Source of the DNA: Paenisporosarcina sp050269735
Lineage (GTDB): Bacteria > Bacillota > Bacilli > Bacillales_A > Planococcaceae
Direction: 5' to 3'
NCBI RefSeq assembly: GCF_050269735.1
Contig: NZ_JBNNIX010000006.1
Span: forward strand, 1-64,000
Length of the DNA stretch: 64,000 nt
Below, one piece after another: positions 1-7,643 of this stretch. The position numbers and the translations under genes are program-made. The notes under the pieces are model-generated. The model did not search any database, was not told where the DNA came from, and was given only the letters and a program-made list of their open reading frames with translations. Each line of letters starts with the position of its first letter. Positions within the stretch are counted from its first letter, which is position 1.

Positions 1-160
1 GTTTTCAAGGTTCATTTCGTTGGTCACTCTCGCGACAGCAACTTTTATATCTTAGCAAATCCAGTTTGTCATGTCAACAAAAAGTTTTGCTTTTTCTTTT
101 TTGTTTGTCGCTTGTTTTGACGACTTTTGTATCTTACCATCCTCCAATAAAGTATGTCAA
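1..160 (-). promoter_or_regulatory. Tandem rRNA operon promoters and start of the rRNA leader
   Basis: Two sigma-A promoters face left on the minus strand. The upstream one has TTGACA at 155-160 and TAAGAT at 131-136 (18-bp spacer). The downstream one has TTGACA at 72-77 and TAAGAT at 49-54 (17-bp spacer). They are 83 bp apart, the tandem arrangement known for Bacillus rrn operons. The transcribed leader at 1-25 reads AACGAAATGAACCTTGAAAAC on the minus strand, a motif typical of the region before 16S rRNA in Bacillales. The 16S gene itself is outside the window; its presence is inferred. Confidence 0.85.
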
Positions 161-221
161 TACAATATCATAATTTTTATTGAAGAAAAATAAACTAGTT
201 CATGGGAGGTTGTATAACCAG

Positions 222-872
222 TTGAAGAAACGTATTTTTTTAACCTTAATCAGTGTGTTCGTTTTATTCTTTTCTATTCAACAGAAAGAGCAATGGGCTT
301 CCGTTTTCCGTGTAACAGAACAACCCGACGTTCTCATGAAAGGTAATCATGGAATGACACTGACTGTGGATTTGTCTTTTGGGAGAGAAGATGTCGATGA
401 ATGGATTACAAAATTAGAGAAACCATATCCACTTCTATTTCTTGATGCAGATTGGATTGAGCGTTCTCCTTTAATCGTAAAAAAGATTAAAGAAAAAAAG
501 ATTCCAGTAGGTTTACTCGGGCAGAAAAGCAAACAATATGAAGAAAACCCAGAATTATTGGGAGAAGAAATCGAACGTTTCAAAACAGCATTCGGAGATA
601 TCCCTCTTTGGTACCGTACATATGATCACGTTTTTCCAGAGCCATTAAAAACACAAGTTTGGGATTTCCAAATGAATATGCTCAGCGCAAACGTCAACTG
701 GACGACTGGTAATGCTCCTCCAATTCGTCAAGGAGATATTGTATCCGTTCCTTTACACCAAGAAACTCGTGTCGAGCTTAAAGAACTGATTACCTACCAA
801 AAAGCGCATCCTTTCGTTTCTATAGAAGAAACCCTCTTTGGATATCAAACACAAACGAAAACATTCCCATAA
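222..872 (+). CDS. Degenerate PdaB-type polysaccharide deacetylase homologue
   Basis: Divergent from the rrn promoters and at the position of B. subtilis pdaB beside kbaA and gerD. PdaB is a sporulation NodB-type deacetylase. With the TTG at 222 (GGGAGG at 204-209, 12-nt spacing) the product is 216 aa with one N-terminal hydrophobic segment at about residues 4-20. A NodB-like start (VDLSFG, about 49-54) and an RTY where RTP is expected (about 132) remain. The zinc-binding H-x3-H region reads GLLGQKSKQY and has no histidine. The fold may be kept but metal-dependent deacetylation is unlikely. An upstream TTG at 180 has no Shine-Dalgarno. Assignment rests mainly on synteny and partial motif resemblance. 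Confidence 0.6.
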   Translation: MKKRIFLTLISVFVLFFSIQQKEQWASVFRVTEQPDVLMKGNHGMTLTVDLSFGREDVDEWITKLEKPYPLLFLDADWIERSPLIVKKIKEKKIPVGLLGQKSKQYEENPELLGEEIERFKTAFGDIPLWYRTYDHVFPEPLKTQVWDFQMNMLSANVNWTTGNAPPIRQGDIVSVPLHQETRVELKELITYQKAHPFVSIEETLFGYQTQTKTFP

Positions 873-930
873 AAAAGCGATGCACAGAAGCTATTGTAAC
901 TCCTGAAATTTCTTTTATACTTTGGGACAT

Positions 931-963
931 AAAAAAGGACATCCAATTTCGGATGTCCTTTTT
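931..963. terminator. Bidirectional terminator between pdaB-type gene and kbaA
   Basis: Inverted repeat AAAGGACATCC (934-944) / GGATGTCCTTT (951-961) with a 6-nt loop and A/T runs on both sides. It lies between two convergent genes and abuts the kbaA stop codon at 964. Confidence 0.85.
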
Positions 964-1641
964 TCATGCTTTTGCTTTTTCAACTTGAGCGCGTGCTTTT
1001 CTTCGCTCTTCTAATTTAACACGGTCTGCATCCGACTTTGCATTGTATTTAGGCAATTTAAGAATTTGGTATGCATTTACCGCTAATAATGGGAACAATA
1101 ACAAAGTCACATATCGATCTACTTCTTTTTCGTCTACCATCAAAACAGGTAACCATTCTAAAGTAGTGATAACAATCATAAAAAATAATGCTGAAATGAA
1201 CGTGTGTTTTTTTGTCCATTTAGCTTTTAAGTATGCAACAACCAATCCGGTGACCAATAGTATAGTCAATAATCCCAAGTACAATAGCATTTGTGACTTA
1301 GTCTCAGCAAGGGGCATAAATCGGAATTTAATTAAGTCAAAAATGACTAAGGCAATAATTAATAACTGTACCCAATTCCATAAAGTGAGCGTTCTAAAAA
1401 TATTGACGCCGAATTGATGAACAGTTAAATAGGCGAAAAACCCCATTTGACTCAAAACACTCATTGTCATGCCAAGAAACACAAACCATAAAAAACTGGC
1501 TGCGAATTCCGTATACTCACCACTTGCAACATATGGTGCAAATGCATCTTCCCATCGAATAAATAAACCAAGTACACCAGTAACAGCTCCGCCGATCATT
1601 AGTGCCTTGAAGAAAAATATAACCCAATTTCGTATCGTCAC
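964..1641 (-). CDS. kbaA: KinB-signalling pathway activation protein KbaA
   Basis: Integral membrane protein of 225 aa that in B. subtilis is needed for the KinB sensor kinase to feed the sporulation phosphorelay. At least six hydrophobic segments are visible. The family's conserved stretch GFFAYLTVHQFG is present, and a basic tail (EERRKARAQ) closes the protein. The start chosen is GTG at 1639-1641, behind a GGAGGA 9 nt upstream. A longer form from TTG at 1687-1689 has no such signal. The neighbours gerD (divergent) and a pdaB-type gene (convergent) reproduce the B. subtilis order. Confidence 0.87.
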   Translation of the reverse strand: MTIRNWVIFFFKALMIGGAVTGVLGLFIRWEDAFAPYVASGEYTEFAASFLWFVFLGMTMSVLSQMGFFAYLTVHQFGVNIFRTLTLWNWVQLLIIALVIFDLIKFRFMPLAETKSQMLLYLGLLTILLVTGLVVAYLKAKWTKKHTFISALFFMIVITTLEWLPVLMVDEKEVDRYVTLLLFPLLAVNAYQILKLPKYNAKSDADRVKLEERRKARAQVEKAKA

Positions 1642-1789
1642 AGCAAAAAATCCTCCGTTTTTCTCGAGTTCCTCTTCTGATTGTATCAACGAATAAGTAA
1701 AAAATCTATTTTACGAAGAGTTATCTACATATTCTCAGCGATTTTGTGAACAATAAATGAAAAGGTCAGTGCGAGAAAAGAGGTTGAGT

Positions 1790-2383
1790 ATGCGAAAATG
1801 GATAATTCTTTTAGGTGTCGTCTTATTGACGGCCTGTGGTGGGCAGCAACAAAGTAATCCTTCTTATGAAGAAACGAAGAAAATGGTCACGGATACAATG
1901 CAGACTGAAGAAGGCAAAAAAGTAATGCGCCAAATGCTTTCGGATCCTGAATTCAAAGAGCTGTTAATTTTAGAACAAGAAGATGTAAAAAGCTCTATAG
2001 AAAACACATTGCTTTCTAAAGATGCTGAAAAGTTTTGGAAGGATACATTTAAAGATCCGACTTTCTCCGAAACATTTGCTAAAAGCATGAAAGAACAGCA
2101 ACAACAAATTATGACCGATTTAATGAAAGATGCTTCTTTCCAAAAGGAATTAGAGACGTTCTTTGGACAACCTGACATGCAAAAACAATTAGAAACCATT
2201 TTACAATCAGCAACGATGCGCAAAGAAATTGAGGAAATTGTGCAAGAGACCGTAGATAGCCCGCTTCTGAAAACAAAATGGCAAGAGTTGATTAAAGCAG
2301 CTGGCTTAGCGGAAGAAGAAGAACAGAAATCCAAGTCTGCAGGAGATTCCGGTGGTGCCAAGAAAGAAGAAGGCAAGCAATAA
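1790..2383 (+). CDS. gerD: Spore germination lipoprotein GerD
   Basis: Lipoprotein of 197 aa. In B. subtilis GerD sits in the spore inner membrane and clusters the nutrient germinant receptors. The sequence shows a short hydrophobic signal ending in lipobox LLTAC (Cys at about residue 16), then a long charged, helix-prone region with repeated EE/KK segments and a Q-rich stretch. The tail is low-complexity and acidic/basic. ATG at 1790 is preceded by AAAAGAGGT at good spacing; an upstream ATG at 1757 would bury the signal peptide. It is transcribed opposite to kbaA and mrp and ends in a strong terminator. Confidence 0.9.
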   Translation: MRKWIILLGVVLLTACGGQQQSNPSYEETKKMVTDTMQTEEGKKVMRQMLSDPEFKELLILEQEDVKSSIENTLLSKDAEKFWKDTFKDPTFSETFAKSMKEQQQQIMTDLMKDASFQKELETFFGQPDMQKQLETILQSATMRKEIEEIVQETVDSPLLKTKWQELIKAAGLAEEEEQKSKSAGDSGGAKKEEGKQ

Positions 2384-2393
2384 TTTTAATCAA

Positions 2394-2423
2394 AAACCCC
2401 CGCTAACCATTTAGCGGGGGTTT
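2394..2423. terminator. Bidirectional terminator between gerD and mrp
   Basis: GC-rich hairpin: AAACCCCCGCTAA (2394-2406), 4-nt loop, TTAGCGGGGGTTT (2411-2423). It separates the convergent genes gerD and mrp/salA. Confidence 0.92.
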
Positions 2424-2428
2424 AACCA

Positions 2429-3484
2429 TTATTTTTTCAGTTTTTGAATAACTTTAGAAGCAATTTCTTCATAAATTTTACCCGTTGTGTGTAAACGTGA
2501 ATAAACAGATGGCGCAAAATCTTCTTCGTTCCAATCAGGTTGACCTAATGGAATTTGCCCAAGAAGCTCAGTTCGAAGCTCTTCAGCAAGTTTAGGTCCG
2601 CCACCTTTACCAAAAACATACTCTTTTTCGTTAGAAGTTTTTGATTCGAACCAAGCCATATTTTCAATAACACCCAATACTTCATGATCCGTTTGAAGTG
2701 CCATTGCACCAGCACGTGCTGCTACGAATGCCGCCGTTGGATGTGGTGTTGTGACAACGATTTCTTTTGATGCTGGAATCATTTGATGAATATCAAGTGC
2801 CACGTCACCTGTTCCAGGTGGTAAATCAAGCAGCAAATAATCAAGCTCGCCCCACTCAACATCTTTAAAGAATTGATCCAAAACTTTCCCAAGCATCGGA
2901 CCGCGCCATACTACAGGCGCGTTATCTTCTACGAAGAAGCCCATTGAAATGACTTTAACGCCAAAGCGTTCAACTGGAATAATGCGGTTACCTTCAATTT
3001 TTGGACTTTGTTGTATGCCCATCATATCTGGAACACTGAATCCATAAATATCTGCATCGATTAATCCAACTTTTTTACCTAAACGTGCTAAAGCAACTGC
3101 TAAATTGACGGAAACCGTAGACTTCCCTACGCCACCTTTACCTGAAGCTATCGAAATGAATTCCACTTTATTTAATGGGGACAGTAAATCCTGAGCTTCA
3201 GATTCTGTTGCCGTTCCACGGAATTGTGTTAATACTTCTGCAGGTAATTCTTCAAAGCGAATTCCCACTGTACCCACACCCGCTTGTTTTAATGCGTCTA
3301 CAACTTTCATTTGAAGTTGCATTTGTTCTGCAGTATTTGTTTTCGCAATCGCCAACTTCACGCTGACATGATTTTTTTCTTCTTTAATGGATACTTCTTT
3401 AATGCCGTTTGTTTCGAGTAACGTTTTATGTAAAAAAGGGTCCTGTAATTGCCCGAGCAGTTCGCGGACCTGTTGTTCATTCAT
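2429..3484 (-). CDS. salA: Mrp/NBP35-type P-loop ATPase (SalA)
   Basis: 351 aa. An N-terminal DUF59/MIP18-like domain (about 1-80) is followed by a deviant Walker A, SGKGGVGKST (about 114-123), and the DxD and DLPPGTGD motifs of Mrp ATPases. Mrp proteins carry Fe-S clusters; in B. subtilis SalA also acts in regulation of exoproteases. No cysteine occurs anywhere in this protein, so the CPxC cluster-binding motif of classical ApbC is absent and Cys-ligated cluster transfer looks impossible. ATG at 3482-3484 has AAGGAG about 10 nt upstream. It lies between gerD and cwlD as in B. subtilis. Confidence 0.88.
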   Translation of the reverse strand: MNEQQVRELLGQLQDPFLHKTLLETNGIKEVSIKEEKNHVSVKLAIAKTNTAEQMQLQMKVVDALKQAGVGTVGIRFEELPAEVLTQFRGTATESEAQDLLSPLNKVEFISIASGKGGVGKSTVSVNLAVALARLGKKVGLIDADIYGFSVPDMMGIQQSPKIEGNRIIPVERFGVKVISMGFFVEDNAPVVWRGPMLGKVLDQFFKDVEWGELDYLLLDLPPGTGDVALDIHQMIPASKEIVVTTPHPTAAFVAARAGAMALQTDHEVLGVIENMAWFESKTSNEKEYVFGKGGGPKLAEELRTELLGQIPLGQPDWNEEDFAPSVYSRLHTTGKIYEEIASKVIQKLKK

Positions 3485-3642
3485 CAATTTAGACACTCCT
3501 TCGATGTACATTTCGTCCTATAGTATATCATATCGAATAGAGGAGGTAGAATTGTTAGACTTTCTCTTGGAGTGTGTCAGATTGATAAACGGTTACTCGT
3601 TAACTTTCTAAAGTACCCCTTTAAATGGGCACTCATCTCTTA

Positions 3643-4371
3643 TCATTGCATTGTGCTATCGACATACTCTTCAATTCCATCGGCAATCGCTTCTGCCATT
3701 TGCTCTTGGTATTCTTTTGATGTTAATAATTTCAGTTCTTCCGGATTACTTAAGAAACCAGTTTCCACTAAGACAGCTGGAACCGTTGCTTTTTTCAATA
3801 AATACACTTGCTTAATTGCCAACGCTTCACGTTCAGTGTTTCCGATATGCTCACGGATGGCCCCTTGAATGGCTTTTGCAACAGCTGCTCCACCCTCATG
3901 ACCTTCTCTATGATAAAACACTTGAGCCCCGCGCCATCTTGCATCCGGTATGGAGTTTACATGAACACTAATAAATAGATCCGCATCCGAATTTACAATC
4001 ATTTCTTCACGCAATTTTAAATCAGCAAGTTTTCTAGCTCGAATGGTTGGAAAAGTTGCCTTTGGATTATGCTCCGCTACTGCATCATCTGCATGGGAAC
4101 GTGTCATGACGACTTCTGCACCCAACCTCTTTAATTCCTTCTCAAGCTCTTTTCCAAGTGCAAGCGTAATATCTTTTTCTACAACCTCACCCATCGAAGC
4201 TCCACCATCAATTCCACCATGACCAGGGTCCACCACAATTTTCATTCCACCTAGAGGGGCAGGTAAAAAGAATGCGCGATCAGAAGCTTGCGTTTCGTAA
4301 ACCACAACCGTTACAGAAACTAACAATAAAAGTCCAATTACTATCCAGCGTTTCAACGCGTACGACACCAC
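3643..4371 (-). CDS. cwlD: N-acetylmuramoyl-L-alanine amidase CwlD (spore cortex)
   Basis: Amidase_3 family enzyme of about 240 aa that removes the peptide side chain from muramic acid during cortex muramic-delta-lactam formation. An N-terminal membrane segment or uncleaved signal (about 7-26) precedes the catalytic domain. Zinc ligands are visible: H in DPGHGG (about residue 51), E in VVEKD (about 65), H in SVHVN, and the catalytic Glu in VETGF. Two adjacent GTG codons (4366-4371) follow AAAAGGTG, and a TTG further in could also initiate, so the exact N-terminus is uncertain by a few residues. Confidence 0.93.
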   Translation of the reverse strand: MVSYALKRWIVIGLLLLVSVTVVVYETQASDRAFFLPAPLGGMKIVVDPGHGGIDGGASMGEVVEKDITLALGKELEKELKRLGAEVVMTRSHADDAVAEHNPKATFPTIRARKLADLKLREEMIVNSDADLFISVHVNSIPDARWRGAQVFYHREGHEGGAAVAKAIQGAIREHIGNTEREALAIKQVYLLKKATVPAVLVETGFLSNPEELKLLTSKEYQEQMAEAIADGIEEYVDSTMQ

Positions 4372-4439
4372 CTTTTACACTCACTATACGTATGTCCGAG
4401 GCAAACTATGAGCAAAAGAATGGTTGCTTTTAAGAACAA

Positions 4440-4466
4440 AAACCTTTTCTTAAAAAGAAAAGGTTT
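4440..4466 (-). terminator. Terminator after the YetF-type gene
   Basis: Inverted repeat AAACCTTTTCTT (4440-4451) / AAGAAAAGGTTT (4455-4466) followed on the minus strand by a T-rich run. It separates the DUF421 gene from cwlD. Confidence 0.75.
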
Positions 4467-4486
4467 CATCACTTATTATGGGGTTT

Positions 4487-5188
4487 TCAATCGTCTTCTT
4501 TTAAATCCATGTAAACAGTGCCATCCGATTCGATTTCGGCATAAAATACTTGTTGTATTGAATTCACGCCATGTTTCTTCAATTGTTTCATTACCCACTC
4601 TTCAGTAATGCCAGCTTCTTTCAAATTTTGTGTAATGATTTTACCTTCCGCAATGATTGTGCAAGGCATATATTTCGGTACAACGATTTGTGCTTTCACA
4701 TCTTGCTTCGTCGCTGATTGCTGCGCAACTTTTTTGAAAACACTCAATTCTCCGTTTGTTTCCAAGACCGCAAAATGCACATCCTTAACTGAGAAAATCC
4801 CCTGTATTCTTAGTAGCATATTTAAATCCCCAATAGGAAGGCGGCTTTTCTTAAGTTCGTGCTCCAATATCTTTCCATTCTTTATGACAATCATTGGTTT
4901 ATCATCAAGTAATGACTTTGCCTTGGCAGATTTTAATGATATGTAACTAACGATTAGTGTCAGAATTGACCACCAAATCAATGAAGTTATCGCATTAAAA
5001 TAATGAGTATCGTCATGTGCAACAACTTCACCTGCTATGGAGCCAATCGTGATACCGGTTATGTAATTAAAAAAGGTTAACTGGCTTAATTGTTCCTTGC
5101 CTAGAAACCGCGCAAGACCTAGCAAGACCGCAAAAGTAACGGTCGTTCTCACAATCATCTCTAAAAAACTATAATTATCCAGATCCAT
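4487..5188 (-). CDS. DUF421 (YetF-type) membrane protein
   Basis: 233 aa. Two to three N-terminal transmembrane helices (about 10-90), including RFLGKEQLSQLTFFNYITGI, a signature of the YetF/DUF421 family. A soluble C-terminal half of two related alpha/beta subdomains follows, with LPIGDLNMLLR and ITEEWVMKQL helices. Family members occur in the cell membrane of spore-formers and some affect spore water or resistance, but the role of this one is unknown. ATG at 5188 follows AAGGGGAAG. It is transcribed away from the small plus-strand ORF pair at 5326. Confidence 0.85.
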   Translation of the reverse strand: MDLDNYSFLEMIVRTTVTFAVLLGLARFLGKEQLSQLTFFNYITGITIGSIAGEVVAHDDTHYFNAITSLIWWSILTLIVSYISLKSAKAKSLLDDKPMIVIKNGKILEHELKKSRLPIGDLNMLLRIQGIFSVKDVHFAVLETNGELSVFKKVAQQSATKQDVKAQIVVPKYMPCTIIAEGKIITQNLKEAGITEEWVMKQLKKHGVNSIQQVFYAEIESDGTVYMDLKEDD

Positions 5189-5325
5189 GCGTAACTTCCC
5201 CTTTCTCCCACTGCAACGCCTTTTTCATTATTTCCCAATGGAAGATTGCTTATTCACTATAGGGAGATGAGTTCTACAAACCTTTCTCGTTAAATTACAT
5301 ACGATAGCAAGAGGGGGCTTCCAGC

Positions 5326-5625
5326 ATGAACGACGATCAGTTTCGCAAACAGATAAATTCAAAATACACGTTGCAGGACTTATTGAAAGGGCAAGACCTC
5401 GAAATCATTGCTGCCTCATTACTACTATTAGGTAAATTAAAAGTGGAATCCGTTCAACTATTTCGTAACTCCCCTACTGTTAGCGTTACATTAATCGGGA
5501 AATACAGAAATTTAAAAGATGATAAAACGAATCAGATGGCTGATTTTTTGGATAAAAACGGTGACATGACCCTTGACGAAGTGTTTGATGCCCTAAGTAA
5601 ACGAATGAATAAGAAAAGGAAGTGA
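5326..5625 (+). CDS. Small uncharacterised soluble protein (99 aa)
   Basis: I do not recognise this family. The start is well supported by GAGGGGG about 8 nt before ATG. The protein is charged and probably helical, begins MNDDQFRKQI, has a hydrophobic patch IIAASLLLLGKL (about 28-39) and ends in a basic tail (RMNKKRK). No signal peptide is evident. A second tiny ORF starts 5 nt after its stop, so the two are likely co-translated. It diverges from the YetF-type gene and ends at a shared strong terminator. Coding status is inferred from start signal, length and operon architecture. Confidence 0.65.
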   Translation: MNDDQFRKQINSKYTLQDLLKGQDLEIIAASLLLLGKLKVESVQLFRNSPTVSVTLIGKYRNLKDDKTNQMADFLDKNGDMTLDEVFDALSKRMNKKRK

Positions 5626-5630
5626 TACAT

Positions 5631-5774
5631 TTGAATTGTTTTGATGCTAAAAGTAATTCCACTTTTGATGGAGTAAAATTTGTGCATGTGATTTTACTTG
5701 TTGTGTTTATTTCCCTTCTAATTTTCGGTTCCAGAGATATTCCAGATGTGACATTTGAAACCGGCATCATTTGA
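5631..5774 (+). CDS. Tiny single-pass membrane protein (47 aa), TTG start
   Basis: Starts at TTG 5631-5633, five nt after the stop of the preceding gene, with AAGGAAGTG (overlapping that stop) as ribosome binding site. The product has a polar N-terminus with one Cys, one hydrophobic helix HVILLVVFISLLIFG (about residues 20-34) and a short acidic C-terminus. The 47-codon frame is unbroken and ends just before a strong terminator. Possibly a small membrane partner of the 99-aa protein. Family unknown; coding status is inferred. Confidence 0.5.
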   Translation: MNCFDAKSNSTFDGVKFVHVILLVVFISLLIFGSRDIPDVTFETGII

Positions 5775-5796
5775 GAAATCATATGTTAAACTCAAA

Positions 5797-5836
5797 AAAA
5801 TGGCCGCAAACCTCGAAAGAGGATTGCGGCCATTTT
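5797..5836. terminator. Bidirectional terminator
   Basis: Stem AAAATGGCCGCAA (5797-5809) / TTGCGGCCATTTT (5824-5836) with an inner CCTC-GAAA-GAGG tetraloop hairpin. It sits between the small plus-strand ORFs and the minus-strand YitT gene. Confidence 0.92.
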
Positions 5837-5879
5837 ATATTTGTTCGAAATCCCAGAAAATAATCGAACTTTTATATAT

Positions 5880-6497
5880 TCAAACTCCAAACGAAATAGC
5901 TGGTACTTTTCCTTTTTTTCGTTTCATGGCAATCAGACTGGTCATCGTTCCTACACAGATGACGGTTATAAAGGATAAAACCAATGAACTGTCGTCGATT
6001 AAATAATAACCCGTAAATACAATAACGAAATCAATCATGAATATAATCACGCCCGGATTGACCTTTAAATAGTTGGCTACAATTTGTCCAAGTAAATCTG
6101 TTCCACCAATACTAGTATCATACCGAAGCATTAGCCCGATTCCAGCCCCAACAAAAATGCCGCCCATTATTGCGCTCCCTAACGGATTTTGATCCAATAT
6201 ATACCCCAATATTCGTAAAGGACGATAAGTTAAATCCACAATGAATGAAGAAATCAACATACCATGAATACTGTTGTATAAAAAGGACCGTTTATAAAAC
6301 AAAGCAAGAATCAACACTGGTATACTCAACAAAATCACCAGCAAGCCCACTTGCATCCCTGTCAGATAATGCAAGATTAAACCCATTCCAAAAGTACCGC
6401 CATCCAACAACTCATGGTTTATCAGAAAAACGTTCACGCCGATTGCCATCAATAAACTTCCCACAAGAATTGATATGGTTTTATGTATAAAGGGCAT
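5880..6497 (-). CDS. YitT/YczE family integral membrane protein
   Basis: 205 aa with five to six hydrophobic segments and the family motif around DGGTFGMGLILHYLTG (about 32-47) and DTSIGGTDLLGQIVA. Most YitT proteins continue into a C-terminal DUF2179 domain. This one ends shortly after the last helix (MKRKKGKVP), so it is the short form. Function and substrate of the family are not settled. ATG at 6497 has AAGGTGGAA upstream. Monocistronic between two terminators. Confidence 0.85.
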   Translation of the reverse strand: MPFIHKTISILVGSLLMAIGVNVFLINHELLDGGTFGMGLILHYLTGMQVGLLVILLSIPVLILALFYKRSFLYNSIHGMLISSFIVDLTYRPLRILGYILDQNPLGSAIMGGIFVGAGIGLMLRYDTSIGGTDLLGQIVANYLKVNPGVIIFMIDFVIVFTGYYLIDDSSLVLSFITVICVGTMTSLIAMKRKKGKVPAISFGV

Positions 6498-6584
6498 TGC
6501 TATTCCACCTTCTTAAATTCACCGTACTAAATGTATATGATTCCTTTCCGTAAATATTTCAACTTGGAAAAAACCCGCTAACCT

Positions 6585-6628
6585 AAAAGATGGATTTACT
6601 TAATATTGATTAAGTAAATCCATCTTTT
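6585..6628 (-). terminator. Terminator after alpha/beta hydrolase gene
   Basis: Perfect 18-bp stem AAAAGATGGATTTACTTA (6585-6602) / TAAGTAAATCCATCTTTT (6611-6628) with an 8-nt loop, directly after the hydrolase stop. AT-rich but long; the symmetric A/T flanks could also serve the other strand. Confidence 0.85.
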
Positions 6629-6642
6629 AACTCGTTCCTTGA

Positions 6643-7491
6643 TTATCCGATAAAGCGAACAAGCTCTCTATTAAATTTTTTCATCTCACAATAGAACAAT
6701 CCATGCCCACTGTAATAAAAAGGAATGAGTTCCGATTCTTTAATTCCTGCATGCATTAATTCACCAAATACATATGGACATACTTTATCTTGTTTCCCAT
6801 GAAAAATGACGGTAGGTACATTGATTTTTTCTAAATCGTCTCGTAAATCTTCCTCTCTTAGAGCCATGAGACACATCGCAGTTGCATGACCCGAAGCTTC
6901 TAATCCTAAACTCTGAAACCAATCAATAAAACTTTCAGTTAAATATCTTGCGAAAAAAACATCACCAAAACCCGCCAGCATTTGTGGGCGATTGGCGTAC
7001 GTTTCTTGAATCAATGTATTTACTTCTTCTTTGGTTTTTCCAAATAAAAAATCAGGACGTTGGGTAAAGGAAGGTGCAGCTGCGCCAAAAAGAGCCAACT
7101 TTGATATTTTATGCCCTTCGTGGCGCGCCATATAGCGTATGGCAATTGCGCCTCCCATTGAATGACCTGCTAGGATTACGTCCTCCAATTGCAACGTATC
7201 GATTACGACTCGTACGTCATCAGCCATTCGATCGTAATTATACCCATCCCAAGGACGATCAGATTTCCCAAATCCCCGATGATCGATTCCGATGCAACGA
7301 TAGCCCATTGCAGGCAGCTGATCGAACTGATACTCAAACATTTTATGGTTGGCTGGCCACCCATGCAAAAATAGAATGGTCTTGCCTTTTCCGGGATTTA
7401 AATCCTCCACGTAAATATTCACATTCTCTTCAACCGTAATATAATAACCGATGTTTCTTCCTCCGTTATCATGATCTGATAAAATGCCCAC
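6643..7491 (-). CDS. Alpha/beta-hydrolase (chloroperoxidase/esterase type)
   Basis: 282 aa. Oxyanion-loop motif FLHGWP (about 42-47), nucleophile elbow GHSMGG (Ser about 112), catalytic Asp in HGKQD and His in YSGHGLF near the C-terminus give a full triad. This resembles bacterial non-haem haloperoxidase-like esterases. The substrate cannot be told from sequence. GTG at 7489-7491 has AAGGA five nt upstream. A better GGAGG lies inside this frame ahead of an ATC GGT TAT TAT where homologues usually begin MGYY, so the true start is doubtful. A 21-bp tandem array lies just upstream. Confidence 0.85.
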   Translation of the reverse strand: MGILSDHDNGGRNIGYYITVEENVNIYVEDLNPGKGKTILFLHGWPANHKMFEYQFDQLPAMGYRCIGIDHRGFGKSDRPWDGYNYDRMADDVRVVIDTLQLEDVILAGHSMGGAIAIRYMARHEGHKISKLALFGAAAPSFTQRPDFLFGKTKEEVNTLIQETYANRPQMLAGFGDVFFARYLTESFIDWFQSLGLEASGHATAMCLMALREEDLRDDLEKINVPTVIFHGKQDKVCPYVFGELMHAGIKESELIPFYYSGHGLFYCEMKKFNRELVRFIG

Positions 7492-7523
7492 TGAATTCCT
7501 TCAGTCTAAGGTGCGCCTGATTT

Positions 7524-7619
7524 TATACAACCTGGCGACTCATTCTGTCTACCTGGACAGCAATTCTGTCTACCTGGAAGCGTAAACTGTCTACCTGGAG
7601 CACTAAACTGTCTACCTGG
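7524..7619. repeat. 21-bp tandem array A (core CTGTCTACCTGG)
   Basis: Five in-phase units starting at 7524, 7545, 7566, 7587 and 7608, exactly 21 bp apart. The last four carry an identical 12-bp core CTGTCTACCTGG. The first is degraded (TATACAACCTGG). The 9-bp spacers differ: CGACTCATT, ACAGCAATT, AAGCGTAAA, AGCACTAAA. A 7-bp inverted repeat (AAGGTGC 7508-7514, GCACCTT 7619-7625) brackets the array. It lies between the ferritin-like gene and the hydrolase gene, both on the minus strand. Function unknown. Confidence 0.9.
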
Positions 7620-7643
7620 CACCTTAACTAAGGTTTCCCTTTA

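Noticed and set aside
1864..2376. A 170-codon minus-strand ORF antisense to gerD
   Set aside because: Ser/Cys-rich translation caused by the Glu/Lys-rich gerD codons; no start signal.
7524..7619. CRISPR array
   Set aside because: The core is 12 bp and spacers are 9 bp, far shorter than CRISPR repeats and spacers, and no cas gene is in the window.
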